Positions 53,904 through 63,600 are shown, counted from the first letter of the stretch. The stretch is 64,000 bases of DNA from JALNZU01 sp964463695 (GCA_964463695.1 CAYXCZ010000021.1:1-64000), one strand, 5' to 3'. Numbers and translations: made by a program. Notes: a model not told the origin generated them from the letters alone.

Positions 53904-54185
53904 TTGAACTAATTACGTGCTTATTATTGTTGCATAAACAAGTCTATCTTATGTGGCCGCATTTAGTCTTTCACACTATTAAGCCTTTAACTTAAACGCA
54001 TATTTGATTTGAAACCAGTGTGGATTGAACATATATCAAGTCGGTATTATTAAAAGCCAGCCATAGTTCAGGTCAAAAGCGATAAATAAGAATGCCTAGA
54101 TTCTCACAAATTCGATTGCAGCCAATTAATCAACTAAATAACAACTTGTTTTATTGGAGGATAGTCAATTATCACTCATAAAAAA

Positions 54186-54207
54186 AGCACCTCCCGAAGG
54201 AGGTGCT
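54186..54207 (-). terminator. Rho-independent terminator with UUCG loop
   Basis: On the minus strand AGCACCTCC, a TTCG tetraloop and GGAGGTGCT are followed by seven Ts, 27 bp after the double-LamG gene stop. On the plus strand the same hairpin lacks a T run. The remaining 280 bp back to the phosphoesterase stop hold nothing recognisable. Confidence 0.9.
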
Positions 54208-54233
54208 AAACAATTACAAACCAACTGTCACGA

Positions 54234-55826
54234 TTATTTTACAATAATCATTTTCTTTGTGCTTACACGGTGATTCACTGTAAGTTGTGTATAGTAAATT
54301 CCTGATGAAAGGTCGCTTGTCTGCATCTCATAAGTATAAGAGCCTACAGTTTTGTGACCAATAGTTACATTACGGATTACGCGTCCGGTATAATCTGAAA
54401 CCTGAATGCTAACATTGCCGTTTTCAACAACTTGATAAGGGAATGTCGTTGAGTTCACACATGGATTAGGATAGTTTTGACCTAAATCAGCCACTTTTTT
54501 TCCTTCAAATTGGCCAATACCTGTATATGTTGATGCGTCGCCAAGTAAAGCAGCCTGATCAGATGTGAGAGCCACATCCCAGATAGCAAGTTCGGAACAT
54601 TTGATTAATGCATCATCACCATCATTGTCGCCAAAGATCAGCAATGATTCCAGAAGCCCGTATCTTCCGTCAATTTCTCTGCCTTCAGCTTCCAACCACA
54701 GTTCACCATTGATATAAATACGGAAGAATTCGCCATTTTTAACGCTGACGATCATTCTGTACCATGAATCTGCAGTGATGGTGTTGACGCTGTATCCTGT
54801 TTCCCAAACACCAATTGAGTTAGAGGTGTTTGTAAACAGATCAGCATCATCGCTGTTATCGGGCGTTAATTGGAAGAATGCATGCCAGGTATCAACTGCC
54901 GGAACTGAAAAGTCGAATTGGAACGTATATTCATTCACCTTAGCACCACCGCCATTAGCTGCAATTCCGTGAACCATAGTAAGATAACTTCCTAGACCAA
55001 TCTGAGTTGCAAGATTATTGTCCATAGGTCCGGCAACAGATTCCTGCGTTCCGGTAAGGGTAAGTGGGCTGCCAACTTCAGCTTTTAGCATATCCAGAGC
55101 ATCATCAAACATCCAATGACCTTTTTTCTCAGGAAAACCTCCGATAGGTGCACCTGTTGTTGCATCGCCAAGCTCAATGGCTTGCTCAGCAGTTAAGGCT
55201 ACATTCCAGATTCCAACTTCTGAGCAAAGCATCGTATTGTCTTCACCATCTTCGTCGGCAAAGAGCAAAAGAACACTTTCAAGGGCATCACGGCCATCGA
55301 GATCCTGACCAACACCATCAACCCAAAGTTCGCCGTTCATAAAAATTTTGAAGAATCCACCGTTTTGAACAGAAACAACCATACGGTACCAGGTGTTTTC
55401 GGCAACGGCATTGGCAGAATATCCAAACCTCCAGGCACCAATGAAATTGTCGGTGTTGATAAACATTTCAGCATCATTCGAGTTGTCAGATGCTGTTTGA
55501 TAAATGGCATGCCATAGTGATGCTGTTGGCATCAGGATGTCCATTTGCAGCGAATACTCATTCACAAGCGTTCCGCCACCATTTGGGCTGATGCCGTGGG
55601 TCATAATCAGATGGCTTCCCAAAGAAAGTTCAGTAGCAAGGTTGCCATCAACCGGTCCGTTAACGGAGGTTTGAGTTCCTGTTAACACCAGAGGATTTCC
55701 AATGGTGGGTGCGAGCATATCCATAGGATCGTCAAACTTCCACCAGCCTACCCTTTCAGGTACACTGGAAAAAACAGCGCTGCCAAACAGCAGAGCAAAA
55801 AGCAAAAAGAATAGATTTTTTTTCAT
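54234..55826 (-). CDS. T9SS-secreted protein with two LamG domains
   Basis: A 530-residue secreted protein (signal to AVFSS). Two LamG-type sandwiches in tandem (about 25-230 and 235-445) repeat the same phrases: W-K/M-FDD, TGTQ, LGS-x-L-x-M-x-HGI, NGGG-x-x-VNEY, WYRM-x-VSV-NG, DGR and CSE-x-x-IWD/NVALT. A type A sorting domain closes the protein (NYPNPCVNSTTFPYQV to KKMIIVK). No catalytic residues are seen, so a surface glycan-binding role is likely. It follows the SusC-SusD pair on the same strand, 43 bp past the SusD stop, and is probably co-expressed with them. Confidence 0.88.
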   Translation of the reverse strand: MKKNLFFLLFALLFGSAVFSSVPERVGWWKFDDPMDMLAPTIGNPLVLTGTQTSVNGPVDGNLATELSLGSHLIMTHGISPNGGGTLVNEYSLQMDILMPTASLWHAIYQTASDNSNDAEMFINTDNFIGAWRFGYSANAVAENTWYRMVVSVQNGGFFKIFMNGELWVDGVGQDLDGRDALESVLLLFADEDGEDNTMLCSEVGIWNVALTAEQAIELGDATTGAPIGGFPEKKGHWMFDDALDMLKAEVGSPLTLTGTQESVAGPMDNNLATQIGLGSYLTMVHGIAANGGGAKVNEYTFQFDFSVPAVDTWHAFFQLTPDNSDDADLFTNTSNSIGVWETGYSVNTITADSWYRMIVSVKNGEFFRIYINGELWLEAEGREIDGRYGLLESLLIFGDNDGDDALIKCSELAIWDVALTSDQAALLGDASTYTGIGQFEGKKVADLGQNYPNPCVNSTTFPYQVVENGNVSIQVSDYTGRVIRNVTIGHKTVGSYTYEMQTSDLSSGIYYTQLTVNHRVSTKKMIIVK

Positions 55827-55869
55827 AACAGTAGTTTAAGTGATTAATATGGGTTATTTGAATGGTTTG

Positions 55870-57393
55870 TTAATCTTGTAAAATCCACATACGTTCATTG
55901 GTATCGTCATTGCCGTTGAATTGCCTGTTTAGAGCTGCTTCAACATTTTCTCTGTTATATGACAATTCTTTTGAAGGATATAGCCACCTTAAAGGAATTT
56001 GTGTAGGGATGCTGTTTAGATTAGTTGCAGAATTGATAGGTAAAACAGGATAACCTGTCCTGCGATATTCATAATAGGTGTTCCAACCATTTTGCATAAA
56101 ACCAATGAAATAGCGTTGTTGCCAGATCTTTTGGAGTTGCTCATCTGTACTTCCGCTCAGTGCAACAGATGGTTGGGCAACATAACTATTGATAATGGCA
56201 GTGGTAATTTTCATGCCATGATGGTATTTTGGATCATCAGGAGTGTTTAGCGCGGTGAATTGCATAGCAGCTATGACTCCTTTTTTATAGATATCCGAAG
56301 CATCGCCGGCTGTCCAACCTCTTAATATGCCTTCTGCAATGATAAAACACTGCTCGGAATAACTAAGCAAAAAGGTAGGTTCGCCTTGTGCAAGGGCATA
56401 ATAGCGTGGATTTATTCCACTGATCTGATTGGCAACATACCGCGCTGCAATTGAACTGTAATTGTCGGAAGGATCCACTCCCACATATGCATCCCAGCTC
56501 ATAGGCGTTTCTCCTCCATTAATCTGTGCCAAAGCCGGTTCTGCAAAATAAAACATCCGATAGTCGTTGAGCTCCTTCATTTTATCTATGAGGGTAGTAC
56601 TCATGATTGGATATTTCCTGAAATTACTGTTGTAAAATGGGTAATTTTCAACTTCCAGCGTTGAGTAAACTGTCTGAAAGTTATCGTTGTTCGATTGAAA
56701 AAGCGGACCGTTGGTAACAATGTTATTAAATCTGTTGACGACATCCAGATCAGGGTCAGATGTTTTTTTCCAGAGGTGTGTCAATACCTTTAGGCTGAGG
56801 CTGTTGGTCGCAGCTTGCCATTTGGCAATTTTGCCTTTATACACCGGATCACCATCAAAATTACGGCCTGATCCAAAATACTTTGCAGCTGAGTCCAATT
56901 CGCTCAAAATGCCAATAAATACTTCTTTTTGAGTGTCGTATTTCGGGTTTATGATACCTTCCTCTCCCCTCAATGCTTCGCTATAAGGAATATCCCCTAC
57001 AGCTAAAGTGAGATTAAAAAAGGTGTACGCGCGGATAAAATGCCCAAGTGCCCGGTAGGTGCTTTCAGTCACAGAGCCAGCTGCAGCCTCTTGCATCTTT
57101 TGTACATTGGTTAGTTTTACCAAAGAAGAGAAATAGGTGCGGTCAAGCTTGTTGTACTGATAGTTGTTAGCCCCTTCCATATAAGAAATGTATTTGGCCA
57201 GCATATCTTTATAAAGGAAGTCGACACCCACATGCGGGTACTGCATCGATTGAAGAATCAGGTTTGTTGCCAACAATGATGGACTCACTTCTGATGTCTG
57301 ATTGGGGTCGGTATTGATATCGTCGAATTTTGAACAGGCATTAAATGACCATGAGACGCTGATCAACAGGAAGATAATGATTATTTTTTTCAT
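55870..57393 (-). CDS. SusD/RagB family lipoprotein
   Basis: About 507 residues with lipobox FNAC (Cys20). SusD-type helical TPR-like protein: DDINTDPNQTSEVSPSLLATNLILQ, RALGHFIRAYTFFNLTLAVGDIPYSEAL, SYSEQCFIIAEGIL, NGWNTYYEYRRTGYPVLPI and RWLYPSKELSYNRENVEAAL. SusD proteins cap the SusC barrel and capture the substrate, usually a glycan or peptide. It follows SusC by 11 bp. This SusD is of the shorter SusD/RagB-like type; the ligand cannot be read from sequence. Confidence 0.93.
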   Translation of the reverse strand: MKKIIIIFLLISVSWSFNACSKFDDINTDPNQTSEVSPSLLATNLILQSMQYPHVGVDFLYKDMLAKYISYMEGANNYQYNKLDRTYFSSLVKLTNVQKMQEAAAGSVTESTYRALGHFIRAYTFFNLTLAVGDIPYSEALRGEEGIINPKYDTQKEVFIGILSELDSAAKYFGSGRNFDGDPVYKGKIAKWQAATNSLSLKVLTHLWKKTSDPDLDVVNRFNNIVTNGPLFQSNNDNFQTVYSTLEVENYPFYNSNFRKYPIMSTTLIDKMKELNDYRMFYFAEPALAQINGGETPMSWDAYVGVDPSDNYSSIAARYVANQISGINPRYYALAQGEPTFLLSYSEQCFIIAEGILRGWTAGDASDIYKKGVIAAMQFTALNTPDDPKYHHGMKITTAIINSYVAQPSVALSGSTDEQLQKIWQQRYFIGFMQNGWNTYYEYRRTGYPVLPINSATNLNSIPTQIPLRWLYPSKELSYNRENVEAALNRQFNGNDDTNERMWILQD

Positions 57394-57404
57394 GGCTTGC
57401 AAGA

Positions 57405-60400
57405 TTAAAAGTTTGTCTTAAGGTTAAGTCCAAAATAGCGTACTGAGGGAGAAACGAGATCCCATGATGAACCATAGTCAGGGTCAGTCATTTTATATTC
57501 TTTTCCCCAATACAAAAGATTTTGACCCACAATGGAAATATTCAAGTCTTTAAGGCCTATTTTTAATGAAGTTTTGGATGGAACTTTCCATGTAATGTAG
57601 AGTTCTCGGAGCTTGATAAATGTCTCATCCAGAATGTTTTGGCTTCTCCACGACCATGCCCCTGTATGATACCTGCGTGTATAGCCTTCATATGATACCT
57701 CAACATCGTTTGGTTCAAAAACCCGCGTATCGGAAATAACCTGACCGTACGTATCGAATTCGACACTGCCAGAAACAACTTTCACTCCGGGGCCAATATA
57801 ATTCGTTAACCCATTTACAACTTCATCATAACGCCATTGGTTGTCGGTATCGATATGTGCGCCGGAATGCCAAAGCAATGCGTCGAGGCGTGAAAAAGAC
57901 AATCCACCTACACGGCCGTCAACTGAGAAACCCAACGTAAGGCTTTTATATTGCAAGTCTGAATTAACTCCCCAAACCCAGTCAGGATTGCTGTATCCAT
58001 GCACCGTTTCATAATCTGAAATTATCGGCATACCATTTTGATGAATAATATTGCCATCAGCATCACGTTGCCAGTCGTAAACGGTGTAAGCATCAATTCT
58101 GTTTCCAACCTTAATCCATGGAAGATCTTCAGCATAGGTAGAGTCGAGTTTGGTGTAATAGGTGATATCTTTGGCCCAGTTGAAGTTGACATTCCATTTC
58201 CAGTCACGGGTAGAAACTGGAGTTACTCCCAGTGTTAGTTCCAGACCTTTTTTGGTAGTTTCAGTGTCAATGTTTACATATTTTTGATAAAAGCCGGTTG
58301 CTTCACTAAGGTCGGCAAAGTCAATCAAATTGTATCTGCGTTTTTGGTAATACGTCAAATCAAATTTCATCTTATTGCCAAAAAAGACGGCTGCCGTACC
58401 CACCTCAAATGTCTGAGAAGTTGTAGGTTCAATATCACTTCCACGCAGATCGACAGGAAAATAAGCAGAATTATATCCTCCCCAAACCTCATTTTGCACT
58501 GTAAAATTTGTTGCTATGTCATAAATGCCAGGCGTTGCTTTGGTTACCGTCCATGATGAACGCAGTTTCCAGAAATCAAGCCATTGTATGGTGGGTAAAA
58601 TCTCGGAAAGTATAAAGCTTCCTGAAACTGATGGATAGAAATAAGATCTCTCAGCTTCTGAAAGTGTTGAATTCCAGTCGTTTCTACCTGTTACATCTAA
58701 ATAGGCCATACGCTTGTAACTAATACCAACACGACCGAATAAACTATTTACTTGCTGACGTGTAAGGTCAGTGTTCCATTCAATTGGGTTTTTCGAGGCC
58801 CTTAGCGAATAAAATCCGGGGATTGATAGGCCTCCCTGGGTGTTTGCCTGAAAGTAGTCATCCTTTTTAAAATATATAGTACCACCGGCTAATCCTTCGA
58901 TTTGAAAATCACCAAAAGTTTTATCTAAACTTAAGAGCAAGTCGTTGTTCAGACTATATCCGGTTGTTTTTTCTTCTGAATAATAACCGTACGAGCTCCA
59001 TGCATTGCGTGAACTGATGGGATTGCGTGAAATGTGCCGGTTCAGATACGAGTCAAGTCCACTTCTGAATAAAACTTTCATCCATGGTTTGAGCTGATAT
59101 GATGCTGAAACAAAACCACTCATGATATCGCGGTCAGCAGTTGTGGTTACTTCATTTGCCAGATACCACGGATTGTCATACCACACAGTGTTAAACCAGT
59201 TTTGAGAAATATCTTTTTCCATCCAGTAGTTCTCGTATTCGTTGATATCCCATTCTGCGCCAACCCATCCAACAAGGTTGTACAAAAAACCTCCGGAATA
59301 CTGGTTTCCCCTGATGTTAGGTGAAATGTGTTTCGAATAGGTTATCCCCGATTCAAGGGTAAAATCATTGAGTTTCATTTCACCACTTAAGGAATAGGTT
59401 GCTTTGTTGAGTTTTTGGTTTGGAAATTGCCCTTTTTCGTATACATGTGAAATGGAAGCTCTTATGCTTCCGTTTTCACCCTGATTAGTGATGTTAATGT
59501 TGTTATTGGTAATCATACCAAGTTCCTGGAAATTTTTCAGATTGTCTTTCCCTTTGGAAACCAGAGGAACACTGTCTTTCCAGATCATCTCGAAGGGGTC
59601 CCATAAAGTTGTGGTGCGTCCAATGTCAAGCTTATCGCCCCAAACATAGTCATCGCTGTATTTACCATGTTCACCTGAGGAGTATGATTTTTGTGTCTCC
59701 GGATAAGTAACGAAACCCATGTTAAACATGGTTGAGCTATTGAGTGAAACAGAAAGTCCCTTTTCCTTATTGCCTTTGATGGTAGTAACCATTATTGCAC
59801 CGTTTGCTCCCCGCGAACCGTAAAGTGCTGATGCTGTGGCACCTTTCAACACGTCAATGCTTTTAATGTCATCAGGACTGATATCGTCAAGTGTGGTGTT
59901 TGCATTGGGTATACCATCAATAACAATCAGAGGACTCTCACCCCTTAGCAGCATAACCGGTTCCTGGCCAAAATTGGTGCTGTTGAAAATGGTTAAACCC
60001 GCAACTTTACCTGTTAATGTTGTTGTTGGGTTTGAATGCTTAACAGTCTGGATTTTATCACCATCCATTTTCTGAATGGCATAACCTACTGCTTTCTCCT
60101 CGCGTTTGATACCAAGTGCGGTGACAACAACATCGCCCATCATGATATTGCTTTCTGCCATTTGGACATCGAGTTGCATGCCGGGTTTTACTACAAATTC
60201 CATGGGAGTGTAACCAATATAAGATATCGAAATCACCTCATTTTCGCCGGTAACCTGAAGTTCAAAAGTGCCGTCGATTGAAGTGATTGTTCCATTTCCG
60301 GTGCTCTTTATCAACACAGTAGCACCGGGCATGGGTTCTTTGATTTTGCTGTCAATCACTTTGCCTTTAACCGGGCCACTTTCTTCTTTAACGGTTTTAG

Positions 60401-60695
60401 GCGCGATGATAATTTGACGGTCCTTTACCAAAATACTTGTTTTGGAAGTGTCAAAAAGCTTTTCGAGGATATCGGAAATTGTCATGTCAACAAAGTTGAC
60501 AGTCGTTTTTTGCTTGAGGTCAATGGTGCGTTCGTTAACCAGAAATTTGTAGTCACTTTTTGACTCAATTGAAGTAAGCACCTCGTTGATGGTGACATCT
60601 TCCATCTTAAGCGTTATCTTCTCTGTTTGTGCGAAAAGTGATGATGTTAAAATGTTGTAAAACAACAAGATGAGAAGTAAATGTTTCATTTTCAT
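57405..60695 (-). CDS. SusC/RagA TonB-dependent outer-membrane transporter with STN domain
   Basis: A 1096-residue transporter. After the signal peptide (to SLFAQ) comes an STN (secretin/TonB N-terminal) domain (about 25-95, KMEDVTINEVLTSIESKSDYKF), a CarboxypepD-reg-like domain (about 108-185, VKGKVIDSKIKEPMPGATVL), the plug (TALGIKREEKAVGYAIQKMDG, IVIDGIPN, SALYGSRGANGAIMVTT) and a beta-barrel ending VRYFGLNLKTNF. The STN domain usually contacts a FecR-type anti-sigma factor, and one is encoded directly upstream, so uptake probably controls its own expression. SusD partner follows 11 bp later. Confidence 0.95.
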   Translation of the reverse strand: MKMKHLLLILLFYNILTSSLFAQTEKITLKMEDVTINEVLTSIESKSDYKFLVNERTIDLKQKTTVNFVDMTISDILEKLFDTSKTSILVKDRQIIIAPKTVKEESGPVKGKVIDSKIKEPMPGATVLIKSTGNGTITSIDGTFELQVTGENEVISISYIGYTPMEFVVKPGMQLDVQMAESNIMMGDVVVTALGIKREEKAVGYAIQKMDGDKIQTVKHSNPTTTLTGKVAGLTIFNSTNFGQEPVMLLRGESPLIVIDGIPNANTTLDDISPDDIKSIDVLKGATASALYGSRGANGAIMVTTIKGNKEKGLSVSLNSSTMFNMGFVTYPETQKSYSSGEHGKYSDDYVWGDKLDIGRTTTLWDPFEMIWKDSVPLVSKGKDNLKNFQELGMITNNNINITNQGENGSIRASISHVYEKGQFPNQKLNKATYSLSGEMKLNDFTLESGITYSKHISPNIRGNQYSGGFLYNLVGWVGAEWDINEYENYWMEKDISQNWFNTVWYDNPWYLANEVTTTADRDIMSGFVSASYQLKPWMKVLFRSGLDSYLNRHISRNPISSRNAWSSYGYYSEEKTTGYSLNNDLLLSLDKTFGDFQIEGLAGGTIYFKKDDYFQANTQGGLSIPGFYSLRASKNPIEWNTDLTRQQVNSLFGRVGISYKRMAYLDVTGRNDWNSTLSEAERSYFYPSVSGSFILSEILPTIQWLDFWKLRSSWTVTKATPGIYDIATNFTVQNEVWGGYNSAYFPVDLRGSDIEPTTSQTFEVGTAAVFFGNKMKFDLTYYQKRRYNLIDFADLSEATGFYQKYVNIDTETTKKGLELTLGVTPVSTRDWKWNVNFNWAKDITYYTKLDSTYAEDLPWIKVGNRIDAYTVYDWQRDADGNIIHQNGMPIISDYETVHGYSNPDWVWGVNSDLQYKSLTLGFSVDGRVGGLSFSRLDALLWHSGAHIDTDNQWRYDEVVNGLTNYIGPGVKVVSGSVEFDTYGQVISDTRVFEPNDVEVSYEGYTRRYHTGAWSWRSQNILDETFIKLRELYITWKVPSKTSLKIGLKDLNISIVGQNLLYWGKEYKMTDPDYGSSWDLVSPSVRYFGLNLKTNF

Positions 60696-60735
60696 AGATT
60701 AGTATTCGGTTTTTGTTTCGACAAAATCATATCCT

Positions 60736-60756
60736 GACACCGAAAAAACCAGTGTC
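60736..60756 (-). promoter_or_regulatory. Small hairpin in the susC-like leader
   Basis: GACAC and GTGTC form a five-base-pair stem with an eleven-base loop, about 40-60 bp before the SusC ATG in the 176-bp gap after FecR. It could mark the 5' leader of a separate ECF-dependent transcript, but this is only a possibility. Confidence 0.25.
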
Positions 60757-60871
60757 GTACTGAAAGAAAAGTGAAAGAAATGAAAAAGGAAATAAATGCT
60801 GTTATTTCCGGGAATAGCCAGATTTATGGAGGTTCAGCTTCGAAGGCTTGCAGGTGATTCATGGTCTTATT

Positions 60872-61909
60872 TTATTTTTGGTTTGAAGTAGCTTTGATAA
60901 TGATTTTTCTCTTGGTGAATGTTCCGTCAGCCTGATATTGAGGAGCACGTTCTTCATAAACAAAAGGAGAAGCCAACTTAAGCAAGGTCAATACTTCACC
61001 AAGTGTTTCGTTTTCAAAGGTGGCTCTGAACCTAAGGTCTTTGATATCGCCTTGAATTTCGATATCAGCATTGTATTGAAGGCTAAGACGGTTTGCAATA
61101 TCCCCGAGACAGTCATTTCTGAAAATGATTTTTCCATCTTTCCACGCGAAGTACTTATAAGCATCTGCATCTTCAAGACTTGTTTGCCCTTTTAACACGT
61201 CAATCCTAAGATTTTGGTTGGGCTTCATCTGGATTTCGGAGGTGTTTTTCATCCCTCCAACAGCAACCTTTCCTTCAGCCAGAGTCACCTGACAGTTTGT
61301 TAACTCCTTATAAGCCATTATATTAAATCGGGTACCGGTGGCAGTAACGGTGAAATGATCCGTATGAACAACGAATGGATTTTTCACATCAGAAGTCACC
61401 TCAAAATAAGCTTCGCCCTCAAGTTTTATTGTTCGTTCGCCTGAAGTAAATTTTTCAGGGTAGCTAATGGTGCTTCCTGCGTTTAACCAAACCTTTGTGC
61501 CATCAGGCAATTGGAGTTGACTCAGTGAACCAAATGCAGCTGTAGTTTGAATCCAGCTGTTGGTGCTAATACGATTTTCCTGCAACTGATACAGCAAAAC
61601 CAATGTTCCAAGCAGTAAAGGCAAGAAAAAAACAGCGGCAATTTTCTGCAGTATTGGTAAAATTCTTCTTTTGGCAGGCCTGGGTTTAATTTGTGTTAAT
61701 ACACTTTCCAACGATTTTTCAAGCGCTGTATCTATATGTAGTGATGTATCCCACAGCGCTTTAGATTGTTTGTAATAAGTGAGGTTTTCATCAGCTTCAG
61801 CTATCCAGTTTTCGAGTTGCCGGCATTCATCAGCAGTGGCTGTATCGCCCAAAACGCGGGCAATCAACAGATCAACGGACGGATGTTCAGTGTTTGAGTA
61901 ATGTTCCAT
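60872..61909 (-). CDS. FecR-family anti-sigma factor
   Basis: A 345-residue inner-membrane regulator. The cytoplasmic N-terminus (DLLIARVLGDTATADECRQLENWIAEADENL) would hold the ECF sigma factor, one membrane helix follows (IAAVFFLPLLLGTLVLLYQL, about 88-107), and the periplasmic FecR domain has LQLPDGTKVWLNAGSTISYPEKF, RTIKLEGEAYFEVTSD, NPFVVHT and VTATGTRFNIMAY, plus a DUF4974-like C-terminus (LGDIANRLSLQYNADIEI). It sits between the sigma factor gene (69 bp away) and the SusC-like gene (176 bp), the classic relay order. Confidence 0.95.
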   Translation of the reverse strand: MEHYSNTEHPSVDLLIARVLGDTATADECRQLENWIAEADENLTYYKQSKALWDTSLHIDTALEKSLESVLTQIKPRPAKRRILPILQKIAAVFFLPLLLGTLVLLYQLQENRISTNSWIQTTAAFGSLSQLQLPDGTKVWLNAGSTISYPEKFTSGERTIKLEGEAYFEVTSDVKNPFVVHTDHFTVTATGTRFNIMAYKELTNCQVTLAEGKVAVGGMKNTSEIQMKPNQNLRIDVLKGQTSLEDADAYKYFAWKDGKIIFRNDCLGDIANRLSLQYNADIEIQGDIKDLRFRATFENETLGEVLTLLKLASPFVYEERAPQYQADGTFTKRKIIIKATSNQK

Positions 61910-61978
61910 AGTGTTGGTAAGACGTTTAAGAAAAGAATAACCACAAAGAAAGAGTATATTTTTAGTAAATATTTTTTG

Positions 61979-62545
61979 TTATTCTGAGTCGACCAGAAAA
62001 TCACCGAGTTTATTTCGTAAAAGACCAATGGCTTTGCTGATGTGGTATTCAACTGTTCGGACAGAAATGCCGGCCTCTTCAGCAATTTCCTGATAAGATT
62101 TGGCTTCGAAGCGGTTTTTCCTAAACGCATCAGCATATTCCTGTGGTATGGTTTCCAGCGCTTTATCCAAAGCTTGCTGCAATTGACTGAACTGAATGAA
62201 CTCATCGGTAATATCCTGTGTCAGCAAAAGTTCCTTGTGCTGTGCGGCAGCATGTCGTTCCACAATCTGACGATGTCGCAGGTAGTCAATACATTTGTTT
62301 CTGACAGCTTTCATCAGATAGGATTTCAATGAAAAAGTGATTGTAAGACTTTCCCTGATTTCCCAAAGGTGGGTCAGTGTTTCCTGGGTGATTTCTTCTG
62401 CTGCAGTTTTGTTGCGTATGATACCAAAAGCAAAGCGCAACAAATGTGGAAACTGTTCGCGGTAGATTGTCTTAAATGCTTCGATGTCCCCCGATTTCAA
62501 TTGACCGGTAAGCCATGTTTCATGTGCAGCATTTAATCCATCCAT
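61979..62545 (-). CDS. ECF RNA polymerase sigma factor (Bacteroidota family)
   Basis: A 188-residue ECF-type sigma factor: region 2 as FKTIYREQFPHLLRFAFGIIRNKTAAEEITQETLTHLWEIRE, and region 4 as LETIPQEYADAFRKNRFEAKSYQEIAEEAGISVRTVEYHISKAI. It probably drives the downstream FecR-SusC-SusD genes when the anti-sigma factor is released. An open frame on the other strand here is a shadow. The start ATG at 62545 lies just behind a consensus promoter. Confidence 0.95.
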   Translation of the reverse strand: MDGLNAAHETWLTGQLKSGDIEAFKTIYREQFPHLLRFAFGIIRNKTAAEEITQETLTHLWEIRESLTITFSLKSYLMKAVRNKCIDYLRHRQIVERHAAAQHKELLLTQDITDEFIQFSQLQQALDKALETIPQEYADAFRKNRFEAKSYQEIAEEAGISVRTVEYHISKAIGLLRNKLGDFLVDSE

Positions 62546-62561
62546 CCGTGATTACTTTCGA

Positions 62562-62591
62562 CAAAGTTAGAGGTTTTTATCAAACCGCAAA
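62562..62591 (-). promoter_or_regulatory. Promoter for the ECF sigma factor gene
   Basis: On the minus strand TTTG (62588-62591), 18 bp, TAACTTTG (62562-62569), then the ATG 17 bp later. This housekeeping-type promoter would keep the regulator made constitutively. Confidence 0.65.
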
Positions 62592-62597
62592 CGGTTG

Positions 62598-63374
62598 CTA
62601 TCCAATGAATCCCAAACCCAATGCCAAAGCGATGCCCATCAACATGATGGCAACAAATGTTTGTACAAAAGCCAGCGTTACCTTTTTCAGGAGTTTGTTA
62701 CCAATAAAAGCTCCTGCCATGGCAGCAAGGGTTGCGATAATAACAAGTTGAAGGTTTTCATTCAGTCCCGACTGACTGAATTTTGTTGCATAAACACTCA
62801 ATCGGGTAACATCAATAAAGGCTGCAATCACCACTCCGGTTCCGATAAAGGCCTCTTTTGAAAGTCCGGCTTTGATAAGGAAGGCCGACCGCAATGCCCC
62901 CTGATTTCCCGACAATCCTCCGAAAAAGCCACTGAGTAAGCCTCCGATTGGTAGTTTTTCTCTTCCAAACTGAAGTTTTTTTAAGGATGGAAGCAAGTCC
63001 ATCAACGAAAAAAAGATGAGCAAAAGTGCCATCACAAAATTAAGTGGGAACACTTCAAACGATTTTTGTCCAAACTGATAACTGTAAAGAGGTTTAAGGT
63101 CAGATAGTTGCAACAAAAGCCATGAACCAGCAAAAGCTGCAAAAACAGCCGGAACACCAAAGCGAAGTAACACATCTTTATTAGCATAACGAGCTACAAG
63201 AGTCAGTTTGAAGAGGTTGTTAAAAAAATGAACTACTCCTGTAAGCGCTATAGCTAATTCTACCGGGAAGAACAGCATAAATACCGGTGCTAAGAGCGTT
63301 CCAAGTCCAAAACCCGAAAAGAAGGTAAGCATTGAAGCTGCAAAAGCGACGAGGGCGATAATGAAAATGTCCAT
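62598..63374 (-). CDS. TauE/SafE-type (TSUP) membrane permease
   Basis: A 258-residue integral membrane protein with about eight helices: FIIALVAFAASMLTFFSGFGLGTLLAPVFM, then IGGLLSGFFGGLSGNQGALRSAFLI, the two half-repeats of the TSUP (sulfite/anion exporter) family. Substrates include sulfite, sulfoacetate and organosulfonates; context gives none. ATG 63374 (MDIFIIAL) is preferred; an upstream ATG adds 19 residues with no transmembrane character. It ends 53 bp before the sigma factor start on the same strand. Confidence 0.9.
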   Translation of the reverse strand: MDIFIIALVAFAASMLTFFSGFGLGTLLAPVFMLFFPVELAIALTGVVHFFNNLFKLTLVARYANKDVLLRFGVPAVFAAFAGSWLLLQLSDLKPLYSYQFGQKSFEVFPLNFVMALLLIFFSLMDLLPSLKKLQFGREKLPIGGLLSGFFGGLSGNQGALRSAFLIKAGLSKEAFIGTGVVIAAFIDVTRLSVYATKFSQSGLNENLQLVIIATLAAMAGAFIGNKLLKKVTLAFVQTFVAIMLMGIALALGLGFIG

Positions 63375-63388
63375 CTTTTTTTTAGTTG

Positions 63389-63396
63389 CGAAGATA
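63389..63396 (-). promoter_or_regulatory. Candidate -7 element for the TSUP gene
   Basis: On the minus strand TATCTTCG, one base from the consensus, lies 15 bp before the ATG, similar to the TATTTTCG word ahead of gpsA. Confidence 0.35.
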
Positions 63397-63600
63397 GGAA
63401 AAGGCATATCAACTGGTTGAAAACAGAACAAGTTTCATTAAGTAAAAGTAGGGTCTTCTGAAAAACTCCCTGACGCTTGAAAAAGACCTACATTTCTATT
63501 TACCGGCTAAAAGCTGGTGCAAGGACAATAATGAATAGATAGTCTTATATTAGTGAAGATTATCCTTGTTAAAGTATTGGTATTCTGTACTAAAAGTGTT

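Noticed and set aside
63448..63491. Imperfect hairpin GTAGGGTCTT/AAGACCTAC as terminator or attenuator
   Set aside because: No T run, one bulge and a 25-base loop; no gene ends nearby.
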